Shown here: in pieces, positions 17,750 through 23,860 of the stretch
Layout: each line of letters begins with the position of its first letter
Position numbering within the stretch: the stretch's first letter is position 1
From: Candidatus Latescibacterota bacterium
GTDB taxonomy: Bacteria > Latescibacterota > UBA2968 > UBA8231
DNA length: 23,860 nucleotides
Direction of reading: 5' to 3'
Assembly (NCBI GenBank): GCA_022826515.1
Contig: JAJDUT010000088.1
Span: 1 to 23,860, forward strand
Translations under genes and position numbers: made by a program
Notes under the pieces: generated by a model
Told to the model about the DNA's origin: nothing
Database searches by the model: none
What the model saw: only the letters and a program-made list of their open reading frames with translations

Positions 17750-17790
17750 AAAGCGGGCGGGGTGTTTCATCTCGCCCGCTTTCTTTTTTT
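17750..17790 (+). terminator. Rho-independent terminator after groEL
   Basis: A 10-bp stem (AAAGCGGGCG / CGCCCGCTTT) with a 13-base loop is followed by C and seven T residues (17784-17790). It lies 22 bases after the groEL stop and should end the groESL transcript. Confidence 0.92.
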
Positions 17791-17833
17791 GTTACTATTA
17801 AGTATGGTAAATCAATCGAAGGGAGTAACGACC

Positions 17834-18076
17834 ATGAGCGAACCGATTACCCCGCAGCAAGACCACGACCGCCGTATTGGACGGTTAGAAGGGATTGCCG
17901 AGCAGTTAGACCGCCGTTTGGATGGCATTGAACGCCGCATTGACGGCATAGAGCGAGCTATTGTCGAGTTGCGCCGCCACATGGACAGTCAATTTCGTTG
18001 GATGGTCGGTATCCAAATAACAACCCTGATCGCCATAGGCGGCTTGTTATTTAGCATCCTGTCGAAATTGAACTAA
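17834..18076 (+). CDS. Small coiled-coil protein with C-terminal membrane segment (XhlA-like architecture)
   Basis: This is an 80-residue protein. Residues about 18-58 form heptads (RLEGIAEQLDRRLDG, then ERRIDGIERAIVELRR), a parallel coiled coil. Residues about 60-77 (WMVGIQITTLIAIGGLLFSI) are one membrane helix, and the end is LSKLN. The layout resembles small phage/haemolysin XhlA-type and other coiled-coil/TM proteins, but the family is not certain. Two 21-base units (17921-17941 and 17942-17962) encode repeated heptads. The ATG at 17834 is chosen for GGGAG 8 bases upstream. The longer frame to 17762 overlaps the groEL terminator. The function is unknown. Confidence 0.75.
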   Translation: MSEPITPQQDHDRRIGRLEGIAEQLDRRLDGIERRIDGIERAIVELRRHMDSQFRWMVGIQITTLIAIGGLLFSILSKLN

Positions 18077-18099
18077 TCACTACTCCTTGAGGCCTACCC

Positions 18100-19224
18100 A
18101 TGCCCACCCTATACCAACGCCTCGGCCTCCGCCCTTTCATCAACGCTCGCGGTACCATCACCACGCTCGGCGGCTCTATCATGCCCACACCCGTGGTCGA
18201 GGCCATGGCCGAAGCGTCGCGTCAATTCGTCCACCTCAACGAGTTGCACGAAAAAGCCGGTGCCCGCATCGCCGAACTCACCGGTGCTGAAGCGGCTTTT
18301 GTGTCATCGGGCGCGGCCGGCGGCATGCTCTTGGCTGGTGCCGCCTGCCTGACCGGCACGGACTCCCGCGCCATTGCCCAGCTTCCCGATGTGGGAGATC
18401 GGCCCAACCAGTTCGTCATCAGCTTGGTCGATTCGCATTACTACGTCCATCAGGGCTTTCGCCTCAGCGGCGGCGAACTGGTCAAAGTGGGGACCACAGA
18501 GTCTGTGACTATCGACGATTACGTCGCCGGTATCGGCCCCAAGACCGCGGCCGTAGTGTACTTCCTCGGCAGCCAGCCCCTGTCCGAACTACCCGCGCTC
18601 GTCGATGCCGCCCACGAGCGCAATGTGCCGGTCATCGTCGATGCGGCCGCGCAATTGCCGCCGCGCTCCAACCTGACCGATTTGCCAGCTATGGGATGCG
18701 ACCTGTCGGTGTTCAGCGGCGGCAAGGGCCTGTTTGGGCCGCAGTCATCAGGCCTGATCTTGGGGCGCAAAGACCTGATTGCCGCGTGCCACCTCAACTC
18801 CAACCCGCACTCGGCCATCGGCCGCGGCATGAAGGTCGGCAAAGAGGAAATCTGCGGCCTGCTCCGCGCCGTCGAACTGTTCTTTGAAATGGACGAAGCA
18901 GCGGTCGTCGCCGAGTGGGAACGTCGCTGCCGAGTCGTCGCCGAGGCCGTCGAAGGCATCGCCGGCATTGAGGCTAGTTTTACCAAAGCCTACGAGAACA
19001 AATTTCCGCCGGCCTCGCCGCTGGTGCATCTGCACTTTGGCGACTCAGCCCCCCTCTCGGCCAGCGACGTAGTGTGCGCACTCGAAGCAGGCGAGCCGTC
19101 GATCCTCGTCAGCGGCAGCGACACCGCGCTCAGCGTCGGGCCGCAAACCCTCTTAGACGGCGAAGCCGAAATCATCGCCGACCGCCTCCAACACATCTTA
19201 ACCACAGGAGCCAATCCGCCATGA
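18100..19224 (+). CDS. SelA/DgaE-like PLP-dependent enzyme
   Basis: This 374-residue protein is of the fold type I, SelA-related family (annotated as L-seryl-tRNA(Sec) selenium transferase-related or D-glucosaminate-6-phosphate ammonia-lyase). The start (RPFINARGTITTLGGSIMP) is typical of this group. Gly-rich SSGAAGGM at 69-76 binds the cofactor phosphate. Asp181 (VIVDAAAQLPP) pairs with the pyridine nitrogen, and Lys209 in FSGGKGLFGPQSSG forms the Schiff base. It lacks the N-terminal tRNA-binding domain of true SelA (about 460 residues), so a role on an amino acid or amino sugar acid is more likely. The ATG at 18100 has TTGAGG 9 bases upstream. It overlaps the next gene by 4 bases. Confidence 0.85.
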   Translation: MPTLYQRLGLRPFINARGTITTLGGSIMPTPVVEAMAEASRQFVHLNELHEKAGARIAELTGAEAAFVSSGAAGGMLLAGAACLTGTDSRAIAQLPDVGDRPNQFVISLVDSHYYVHQGFRLSGGELVKVGTTESVTIDDYVAGIGPKTAAVVYFLGSQPLSELPALVDAAHERNVPVIVDAAAQLPPRSNLTDLPAMGCDLSVFSGGKGLFGPQSSGLILGRKDLIAACHLNSNPHSAIGRGMKVGKEEICGLLRAVELFFEMDEAAVVAEWERRCRVVAEAVEGIAGIEASFTKAYENKFPPASPLVHLHFGDSAPLSASDVVCALEAGEPSILVSGSDTALSVGPQTLLDGEAEIIADRLQHILTTGANPP

Positions 19225-19526
19225 CCGAAGACAAAACCACCCTCACTGCCGCCGAAGTAGATGCCGAATTGCAAACTCTTGAAGGCTGGAGCCGCGACGG
19301 CATCATCATCTCGCGCGACTTTGTCTTTGCCAATTTCAAGGACATCACCTCGTTCCTCAACCACCTGACCCACACCATCACCGAACAGAACCACCACCCC
19401 GACTTCTCCTTGGACACCGGCAAGCGCACCGTTGCCGTCTCGGTAACAACCCACAGCGAAGGGGCCGTCACCCGCTCGGATATCCTCTTCGCCCGCACGC
19501 TCAACGAGTGGCAGCCGGGGGGCTAA
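19221..19526 (+). CDS. phhB: 4a-hydroxytetrahydrobiopterin dehydratase (pterin-4a-carbinolamine dehydratase)
   Basis: This 101-residue protein carries the conserved PCD pattern: GWSRDG at 22-27, FKDITSFLNHLT, then His58-His59-Pro60 (TEQNHHPDF) and His78 (VTTHSEGAVT). These are the three catalytic histidines of the family. It dehydrates 4a-hydroxy-tetrahydropterin made by aromatic amino acid hydroxylases; some members act elsewhere in pterin (e.g. molybdopterin-related) metabolism. The ATG overlaps the SelA-like stop as ATGA, with GGAG 11 bases upstream. No phenylalanine hydroxylase is in the window. The symbol phhB is a family name. Confidence 0.9.
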   Translation: MTEDKTTLTAAEVDAELQTLEGWSRDGIIISRDFVFANFKDITSFLNHLTHTITEQNHHPDFSLDTGKRTVAVSVTTHSEGAVTRSDILFARTLNEWQPGG

Positions 19527-19676
19527 GGTCTCAGAAGAATATCTTGTGCAGCAGGCGCAGGTTGCGACCTGGCTCGGGCAGGATCTCTCTGAAGCGACCA
19601 CACAACCACGGCACCATCGCGGCCTCCCGATGCCAAGCGCATCGCGACAGAAACATTCCTATCCGCCCGAGTTGGG

Positions 19677-19705
19677 TTGACTGCTTAATGATAATAGAAT
19701 ATCAT
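19677..19705 (+). promoter_or_regulatory. Sigma-70-type promoter of the zinc-uptake operon
   Basis: The -35 is TTGACT (19677-19682) and the -10 is TATCAT (19700-19705), with a spacer of exactly 17 bases. Each hexamer has one mismatch to consensus. The expected start of transcription is near 19712. Confidence 0.7.
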
Positions 19706-19706
19706 T
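19687..19706. promoter_or_regulatory. Fur/Zur-type operator
   Basis: AATGATA-ATAGAA-TATCATT is a 7-base inverted repeat resembling Fur-family boxes (GATAATGATAATCATTATC-like). It covers the spacer and -10 of the promoter at 19677-19705. Repression by the Zur-like protein encoded at 22563-22943 is inferred. Confidence 0.7.
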
Positions 19707-19829
19707 GGAGGTCAGTTCAGGTTGGGCGATGGGGAGAGGGTTGCTATGGGCAGTAGCTTGGTGTCCTGAGGCCGAAGGCGGAATGCATAACAGGGAAACC
19801 CAGTGGCCATACCCCTGAAAAAGAGAATA

Positions 19830-19967
19830 ATGAGCTCGCAAGACTTACTGACTCAAAACTTGGCGGAATTCGATCTTACAGTTGCCAGTACGCTCCATTA
19901 TCTGATTGCAGTCAGCGTTGCCTGCGCGGGACTCTGGGTCATCATCATCGCGACCCTCGGTATCTGA
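19830..19967 (+). CDS. Small one-TM membrane protein upstream of znuC
   Basis: A 45-residue frame has a polar N-terminus (MSSQDLLTQNLAEFDLTV) and one hydrophobic helix at about 23-45 (LHYLIAVSVACAGLW, then VIIIATLGI). The ATG at 19830 has a weak AGAGA site 5 bases upstream, and the TGA lies 15 bases before znuC. The position downstream of the Zur-type promoter suggests co-transcription with znuCBA. No family is recognised. It could be a small accessory subunit of the transporter or a leader peptide. Codon use is ordinary, which favours a real gene, but the evidence is modest. Confidence 0.5.
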   Translation: MSSQDLLTQNLAEFDLTVASTLHYLIAVSVACAGLWVIIIATLGI

Positions 19968-19982
19968 GTCCGACAGAGGCCG

Positions 19983-20744
19983 ATGGCGAATCCAATGCTC
20001 CTTTCGGCAACTGGACTCTCGCTCGGCTATGGGACCGAGACCGTCGCTGAAGACGTCGCGTTCAACCTTGCGCTCGGCGATGTGCTTGCTGTTGTCGGTC
20101 ACAACGGATCGGGAAAATCGACCCTGATCAAAACACTGTTGGGCACCTTGCCGCCGCTTGCCGGCACGCTCAACTGGCCCATCGGGCGGCCACCGACAAT
20201 TGCTTATCTAGGCCAGAGGACCGAGTTCGACAGCCGCTTTCCCATCCGGGTCCGCGACATAGCGGCAATGGGTGCTTGGCCCAACTTGGGATTTCTCGGC
20301 CGCATCGATAGTGAGTGCCGGGCTCGGATCGGGTGCGCGCTCGAGCGCACAGGCACCGCCGAGATCGCCGATATGCCCTTGCACAAACTATCCGCGGGTC
20401 AGCTACAACGGACGCTATTTGCCCGGACCATGGTTCAGGATGCGCCGCTGATCCTATTGGATGAGCCGTTCACGGCCGTCGACCAGACAACGGAAGCGGC
20501 TCTGCTGACGCTGATCGATCAATGGGCCGCGGAAGGACGCACCATCGTCCTCGTTCTGCACGACCTTTCCGCCGTTCTACAACATTGTAGCTCAGCGCTT
20601 CTCCTAGGAGATGGTCGCGCACTTTTCGGTGCCCCAAAAGAAACGCTTACGCCCGACAATCTGGTCGTTCACCGGTACCTGTCGCAAAGTCAGGCCGCCT
20701 GGATCGAAGACATGTACTCGCAATCGAAAGCAGACGATGTTTGA
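19983..20744 (+). CDS. znuC: Zinc ABC transporter ATPase ZnuC
   Basis: This is a 253-residue ABC ATPase of the metal (Zn/Mn) uptake family. Walker A GHNGSGKST is at 39-47, the signature LSAGQ at 136-140, Walker B ILLDEP (Asp160, Glu161), and the switch histidine in LVLHD (His193). The family loop FPIRVRDIAAMG is as in ZnuC. It hydrolyses ATP on the inner face of the membrane to power zinc import. The ATG at 19983 has AGAGG 5 bases upstream. The 3' end overlaps znuB by 8 bases. Confidence 0.92.
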   Translation: MANPMLLSATGLSLGYGTETVAEDVAFNLALGDVLAVVGHNGSGKSTLIKTLLGTLPPLAGTLNWPIGRPPTIAYLGQRTEFDSRFPIRVRDIAAMGAWPNLGFLGRIDSECRARIGCALERTGTAEIADMPLHKLSAGQLQRTLFARTMVQDAPLILLDEPFTAVDQTTEAALLTLIDQWAAEGRTIVLVLHDLSAVLQHCSSALLLGDGRALFGAPKETLTPDNLVVHRYLSQSQAAWIEDMYSQSKADDV

Positions 20745-21615
20745 GTGGCTCGACTACGCGTTCATGGTCCGGGCACTGACCGCGACGACGGTGCTGAGTT
20801 TCTCCGTCGCCCCGGTCGGAGCATTCCTGGTGCTCAGGCGCCTGTCGCTCGCCGGCGAGGCGATGGCTCACGCTATTGTGCCGGGAATCGTCATCGCTTT
20901 CGTGATTGCCGGTCTGTCGGTGGGATCCATGATCGTTGGCGGGTTGGCCGCCGGTATCACCGTCGCCGCGCTGACCAGCCTGCTCGCCCGTATGACAATC
21001 ATCCGCGAGGATGCGAGTCTGGCGTCGCTCTACCTGACCGCCCTCGCCCTCGGCATCTTCATCCTGTCCGCCGCCGGCTCGGCGGTGCCGCTGAAGAGTT
21101 TCCTGTTCGGTTCCATCCTCGGCATCGACGACGAAAGCCTCCTGCTGATCGGGACGACGGCTACAATCACATTGGTGAGCTTCGCGCTGATCCTCAGGCC
21201 GCTGATCATCAATACAATCGATCCAGTCTTCCATGAGAGCCAGTCCAAGCACCCGGGCCTCGTGGCCCACTGGTTCATGTTTCTGGTGGTGCTCAATCTG
21301 TTGGGGGCCTTCAAGGCGCTCGGCACGCTGATGGCGGTCGGGCTGATGATCCTGCCGGCGACGGCGGCACGCTACTGGGTCTCGACCATCACCGGCTATG
21401 TGATCGTGACCTTCATATTCGCGCTGCTGAGCTGCTGGATCGGGTTGATCGTTTCGTTCTATTTGCAGGATGTGCCTTCAGGTCCTGCAATCGTGCTGGT
21501 TGCGGCGGCCTTTTTCTTTTTGAGCCTGATCTTCGCCCCGCAGGGATTTCATGTCGGCGCACGCCTCAACCCGTACCGCCGCCAACCCCTGACCATCAAT
21601 CAAAACTCAATGTAG
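20737..21615 (+). CDS. znuB: Zinc ABC transporter permease ZnuB
   Basis: This 292-residue membrane protein of the ABC-3 (ZnuB/MntB) family has about eight to nine hydrophobic segments. Family motifs are visible: LRRLSLAGEAMAHAIVPG (the coupling-helix region after TM2), SFLFGSILGI, and GTLMAVGLMILPATAARYW. It forms the zinc channel in the inner membrane. The ATG at 20737 lies inside the znuC gene, so the two are translationally coupled. Thirteen bases separate it from znuA. The polar C-terminus is short. Confidence 0.92.
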   Translation: MFEWLDYAFMVRALTATTVLSFSVAPVGAFLVLRRLSLAGEAMAHAIVPGIVIAFVIAGLSVGSMIVGGLAAGITVAALTSLLARMTIIREDASLASLYLTALALGIFILSAAGSAVPLKSFLFGSILGIDDESLLLIGTTATITLVSFALILRPLIINTIDPVFHESQSKHPGLVAHWFMFLVVLNLLGAFKALGTLMAVGLMILPATAARYWVSTITGYVIVTFIFALLSCWIGLIVSFYLQDVPSGPAIVLVAAAFFFLSLIFAPQGFHVGARLNPYRRQPLTINQNSM

Positions 21616-21628
21616 GAGCAAGAAGCAC

Positions 21629-22510
21629 ATGCAAAGACTCTTCAGCGCACTGCTGCTAGCGGGCCTGGCGTTGACCTCAATCCCAGCGGCCGCCCAGGAC
21701 AGAATCAAGATCGTCGCCAGCTTCTCCATCCTCGGCGATATGGTGCGCCAGGTCACCGGCGATTTAGCCGAGGTGACAACCATTGTCGGCCCGGACGCGG
21801 ATGCGCACGTTTACATCCCCAACGCGGCCGACGCCAAAGCAGTGACCAACGCCGAGGTGATCTTTGTCAACGGTCTGGGCTTCGAGACCTGGTCGCAAAC
21901 CCTGATCGAGACATCCGCTACCCAGGCCAAAGTGTTCGTCGCGACGGATGGCATAACGCCTTTGAAGGTTGACGGCGCAATCGACCCGCACGCCTGGAAC
22001 TCGCTCACAAACGGCATGAAGTACGTCGCCAATATTGCGGACGGCATGGCGGAAACCGATCCGCAAAACGCGGCAGCCTACAAGGCCAATGCCCGCGCCT
22101 ACACCGCGAGACTAAAGGCATTACACGACCGCGCGCTTGGCCAACTCAAAAGACTGCCCGGCGACCAGCGTACGGTCGTGACCGCCCACGACGCCTTTGG
22201 GTATCTGGAGGCAGCCTATGGGCTCACATTTCTGGCCCCGGTCGGGATCGACACCGATGCCGAGCCGTCGGCCCGGGACCTCGCCAAGCTGATCGATCAC
22301 CTGAAGGCCGTCGGCGCCGGCGCACTGTTCGTTGAGAACATCACCAGCCCATCCCTGGTTCAGCAGATCGCGCACGAAACCGGAATTCAGATCGGTGGCC
22401 GGCTGTTCTCCGACGCGCTCTCGGAACGCGGCGGCCCGGCGACCAGCTACGAGAAGATGTTCGAGCACAATTTGGGAACGCTGATTCAAGCGCTCAGCCC
22501 AAAATCGTAA
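21629..22510 (+). CDS. znuA: Zinc ABC transporter periplasmic binding protein ZnuA
   Basis: This is a 293-residue cluster A-I binding protein. The signal peptide (MQRLFSALLLAGLALTSIPA, with AAA-Q cleavage near 22-23) sends it to the periplasm. Likely metal ligands are His60 (DADAHVY), His121 (IDPHAW) and His187 (TAHDAFGY), with Asp262 (FSDALS) in the fourth position. A third histidine in place of glutamate favours zinc over manganese. The long His/Asp-rich loop of many ZnuA proteins is missing. The ATG at 21629 has AGGAG about 10 bases upstream. Manganese cannot be excluded by sequence alone, but the Fur-family neighbour also points to zinc. Confidence 0.9.
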   Translation: MQRLFSALLLAGLALTSIPAAAQDRIKIVASFSILGDMVRQVTGDLAEVTTIVGPDADAHVYIPNAADAKAVTNAEVIFVNGLGFETWSQTLIETSATQAKVFVATDGITPLKVDGAIDPHAWNSLTNGMKYVANIADGMAETDPQNAAAYKANARAYTARLKALHDRALGQLKRLPGDQRTVVTAHDAFGYLEAAYGLTFLAPVGIDTDAEPSARDLAKLIDHLKAVGAGALFVENITSPSLVQQIAHETGIQIGGRLFSDALSERGGPATSYEKMFEHNLGTLIQALSPKS

Positions 22511-22562
22511 TTCGCCACAACCAGGTCCGATCCGGCATCCGGCAGACCAAGGAGGCATCCCC

Positions 22563-22943
22563 ATGAGCAACAGACGCACCAGCCAACGCAGCGCCATCGT
22601 GCGGGTTATTCGCGACGCCCCCGGCCCACTTCGCCCCCTGGAAATCCTCGACCTAGCGTCCCCCATAGTGCCGACGCTGGGCATTGCAACGGTCTATCGG
22701 CAGCTCAGGCGCCTGCAAGACGCCGGTGAAGTGCGGGCCGTGGATCTGGGCGTCAATGATGTGCGCTACGAGCCGACCGACCGGGGTCATCATCACCATT
22801 TTCTCTGTCGCGAGTGCGACGAAGCCTTCGACATCCACGGGTGTGCCGAGGGTATCGAGCAGCTGGCACCGCCGGGCTTCGAGCTCGAAGGGCACGAGAT
22901 CACGCTCTATGGACGATGCAGCGAATGCAGCACTGGAAAGTGA
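22563..22943 (+). CDS. zur: Fur-family regulator, Zur-like
   Basis: This 126-residue protein has the Fur-family winged helix (IATVYRQLRRLQDAGEV at 41-57) followed by the metal/dimer domain. The structural zinc site is Cys82/Cys85 (CREC) and Cys119/Cys122 (CSEC). The sensing region includes RGHHHHFLC (His76-79). Its place as the last gene of the znu operon and the Zur-type palindrome upstream make zinc-sensing and self-repression likely. A ferric-uptake role is less likely here. The ATG at 22563 has an AAGGAGG site 8 bases upstream, 52 bases after znuA. Confidence 0.88.
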   Translation: MSNRRTSQRSAIVRVIRDAPGPLRPLEILDLASPIVPTLGIATVYRQLRRLQDAGEVRAVDLGVNDVRYEPTDRGHHHHFLCRECDEAFDIHGCAEGIEQLAPPGFELEGHEITLYGRCSECSTGK

Positions 22944-22955
22944 AAAAAGATCACT

Positions 22956-23860
22956 ATGTTCCGAATCAGGGAAAACGAAATCGCCGATGCGCTGACAACA
23001 GCAGATATTTGGCGGATTATGCTGCGAGAAGTTCCTCCGATCGCCGCTGAATACTTTATCGGTGGCGCTGATGAGCTGACTACGCTGAAGGCGAATGTCC
23101 TGGCGTTTCAACAGACGATGCTCGCGCCTCCCGGAGCCGTCAAACACAAGACGTTGGACACGACGACGAGCATATTCGGCCAGCAACTTTCTCTTCCTTT
23201 TTTCGTCGCGCCGGTTGGGAGCCTGCGCACGCTATGGCCGATGGCCGACGCGGTCGCATCCCAAGTCGCCGGGGAATTTGGCACGGCCATGACGCTGTCA
23301 ACGCTTTCACAAACACCCATGGAAGCCGTGGCCGACGCGTCGAACGGTCCGAAGTGGTTTCAGCTCTACCTGTGCGGCGGAGTGGAAACCGCGAAACGAG
23401 GAATCAGGCGGGCAAGAGATGCGGGTTTTTCTGCACTGGTCCTTACTATCGACACGGCGGTGTCGGGGAACAGAATAGAACATGATAGAATGAAGCCGAT
23501 GGATGCCGTGGGCTCTATTTACTCTGGCCCGAGAAAGCTAAAGCGCGCGTTACACAAGGTGAAGCTAGCACCACAGATCGTCCCTCGAATGGGGTGGTTA
23601 CGGAGGCATTGGCGCGACGGTGGATTGCTTCCCTTCTTTAACATCATCGACGAATGCGGCGAGCCCATGCCATATGCCGGTATTGGAGAGCAGCTTGCTG
23701 CCTCGGCTATTACCTGGAGCGACCTCCCATGGATTAAAGAAACATGGGGTGAGCAACCGCTTATCGTCAAAGGCGTTCACTGCGCGGAGGACGCTTTAAA
23801 AGCGGAGGAGCTAGGAGCAAGTGGAGTAATTTTCTCCAACCACGGCGGTCGCCAGTTAGG
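22956..23860 (+). CDS. FMN-dependent alpha-hydroxy-acid dehydrogenase/oxidase (partial, 3' end outside window)
   Basis: Three hundred codons of an FMN_dh-family protein (L-lactate dehydrogenase/glycolate oxidase type) are visible; the frame is cut by the right edge. Matches in order are LSLPFFVAPVG, FQLYLCGG, LVLTIDTAVSGNR, PLIVKGVHCAEDA, and SNHGGRQL, which holds the catalytic histidine and arginine just before the edge. It oxidises a 2-hydroxy acid using FMN. The ATG at 22956, 12 bases after zur, has only a weak GA-rich ribosome site. The gap is short enough for co-transcription. The lower G+C of the frame compared with znu is mild. Confidence 0.87.
   Translation, partial: MFRIRENEIADALTTADIWRIMLREVPPIAAEYFIGGADELTTLKANVLAFQQTMLAPPGAVKHKTLDTTTSIFGQQLSLPFFVAPVGSLRTLWPMADAVASQVAGEFGTAMTLSTLSQTPMEAVADASNGPKWFQLYLCGGVETAKRGIRRARDAGFSALVLTIDTAVSGNRIEHDRMKPMDAVGSIYSGPRKLKRALHKVKLAPQIVPRMGWLRRHWRDGGLLPFFNIIDECGEPMPYAGIGEQLAASAITWSDLPWIKETWGEQPLIVKGVHCAEDALKAEELGASGVIFSNHGGRQL

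Larger units (their letters stand above)
19527..19829. other. Intergenic stretch before the zinc operon
   Basis: About 300 bases contain no confident gene. They hold the Zur-type promoter (19677-19706) and then a leader of about 118 bases. Two short frames (19531-19656 minus and 19729-19818 plus) have no family match. Small hairpins (GCC-GAA-GGC, GGGAAACCC) occur in the leader, but I see no known riboswitch. The boundary between the GC-rich operons and the differently styled zinc genes may lie here. Confidence 0.5.

Noticed and set aside
19531..19656. Minus-strand frame of 41 residues ending FREILPEPGRNLRLLHKIFF
   Set aside because: It has an odd but protein-like composition, no ribosome site and no family match. 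It could be a gene remnant, but this cannot be supported.
19729..19818. Plus-strand 29-residue frame in the zinc-operon leader
   Set aside because: It has no ribosome site or recognisable sequence; it may be chance.
19712..19829. Riboswitch in the znu leader
   Set aside because: Only short hairpins are visible; no conserved core of a known riboswitch class was found.

Overview
The window comes from a G+C-rich (roughly 60% by eye), Gram-negative-looking, probably uncultured bacterium. Evidence for this includes signal-peptide proteins, a CBM9/DOMON-like periplasmic protein, YfhO and DUF2723 membrane proteins, and a GDP-heptose-type sugar-nucleotide operon. The mix resembles environmental FCB-like or sponge/soil candidate phyla such as Latescibacterota or Tectomicrobia, but that placement is inference only. 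The genes from about 19.8 kb onward look more alphaproteobacterial in style. The window is therefore either a mosaic genome or contains transferred DNA. No rRNA, tRNA, CRISPR array or complete insertion sequence was seen.

Left part (1-9158, all minus strand). At the left edge is an AT-rich, edge-truncated gene for a secreted CBM9-like protein with a TPR-like tail. Next comes a tight five-gene operon, transcribed leftward from about 9158: an SGNH/AlgX-like hydrolase, a YfhO-family membrane protein, a DUF2723 (GT-C-like) membrane protein with C-terminal TPRs, a PtsN-type PTS EIIA, and a UvrD/AddB-like helicase relative that has lost its Walker A lysine. The first three genes look like an envelope glycan or glycoprotein modification set.

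Middle part (9251-14691, plus strand). A HigB-HigA-type toxin-antitoxin pair has a near-consensus promoter whose spacer is a perfect palindrome. The predicted transcription start falls on the toxin ATG. Downstream is a chain of overlapping genes: a nucleotide-sugar epimerase with a zinc-knuckle-like insert, a sugar-phosphate nucleotidyltransferase, a GHMP (HddA-like) kinase and an MBL-fold hydrolase. A small helical protein and an SDR dehydrogenase follow. A second SDR converges on this run, and a perfect 14-bp-arm palindrome lies between them.

14.7-19.5 kb. groES-groEL is preceded by an exact sigma-54 (-24/-12) promoter core and an inverted repeat. GroEL carries an acidic and His-rich tail in place of the GGM tail. 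A good intrinsic terminator follows. Then come a small coiled-coil/TM protein, a SelA-like PLP enzyme and a pterin-4a-carbinolamine dehydratase; the last two overlap by ATGA.

19.5-23.86 kb. This is a zinc-uptake operon. It has a promoter containing a Fur/Zur-type palindrome, a small one-TM ORF, znuC, znuB, znuA and a Zur-like Fur-family regulator. An FMN-dependent alpha-hydroxy-acid dehydrogenase follows and is cut by the right edge. The layout suggests that Zur represses its own operon when zinc is plentiful.
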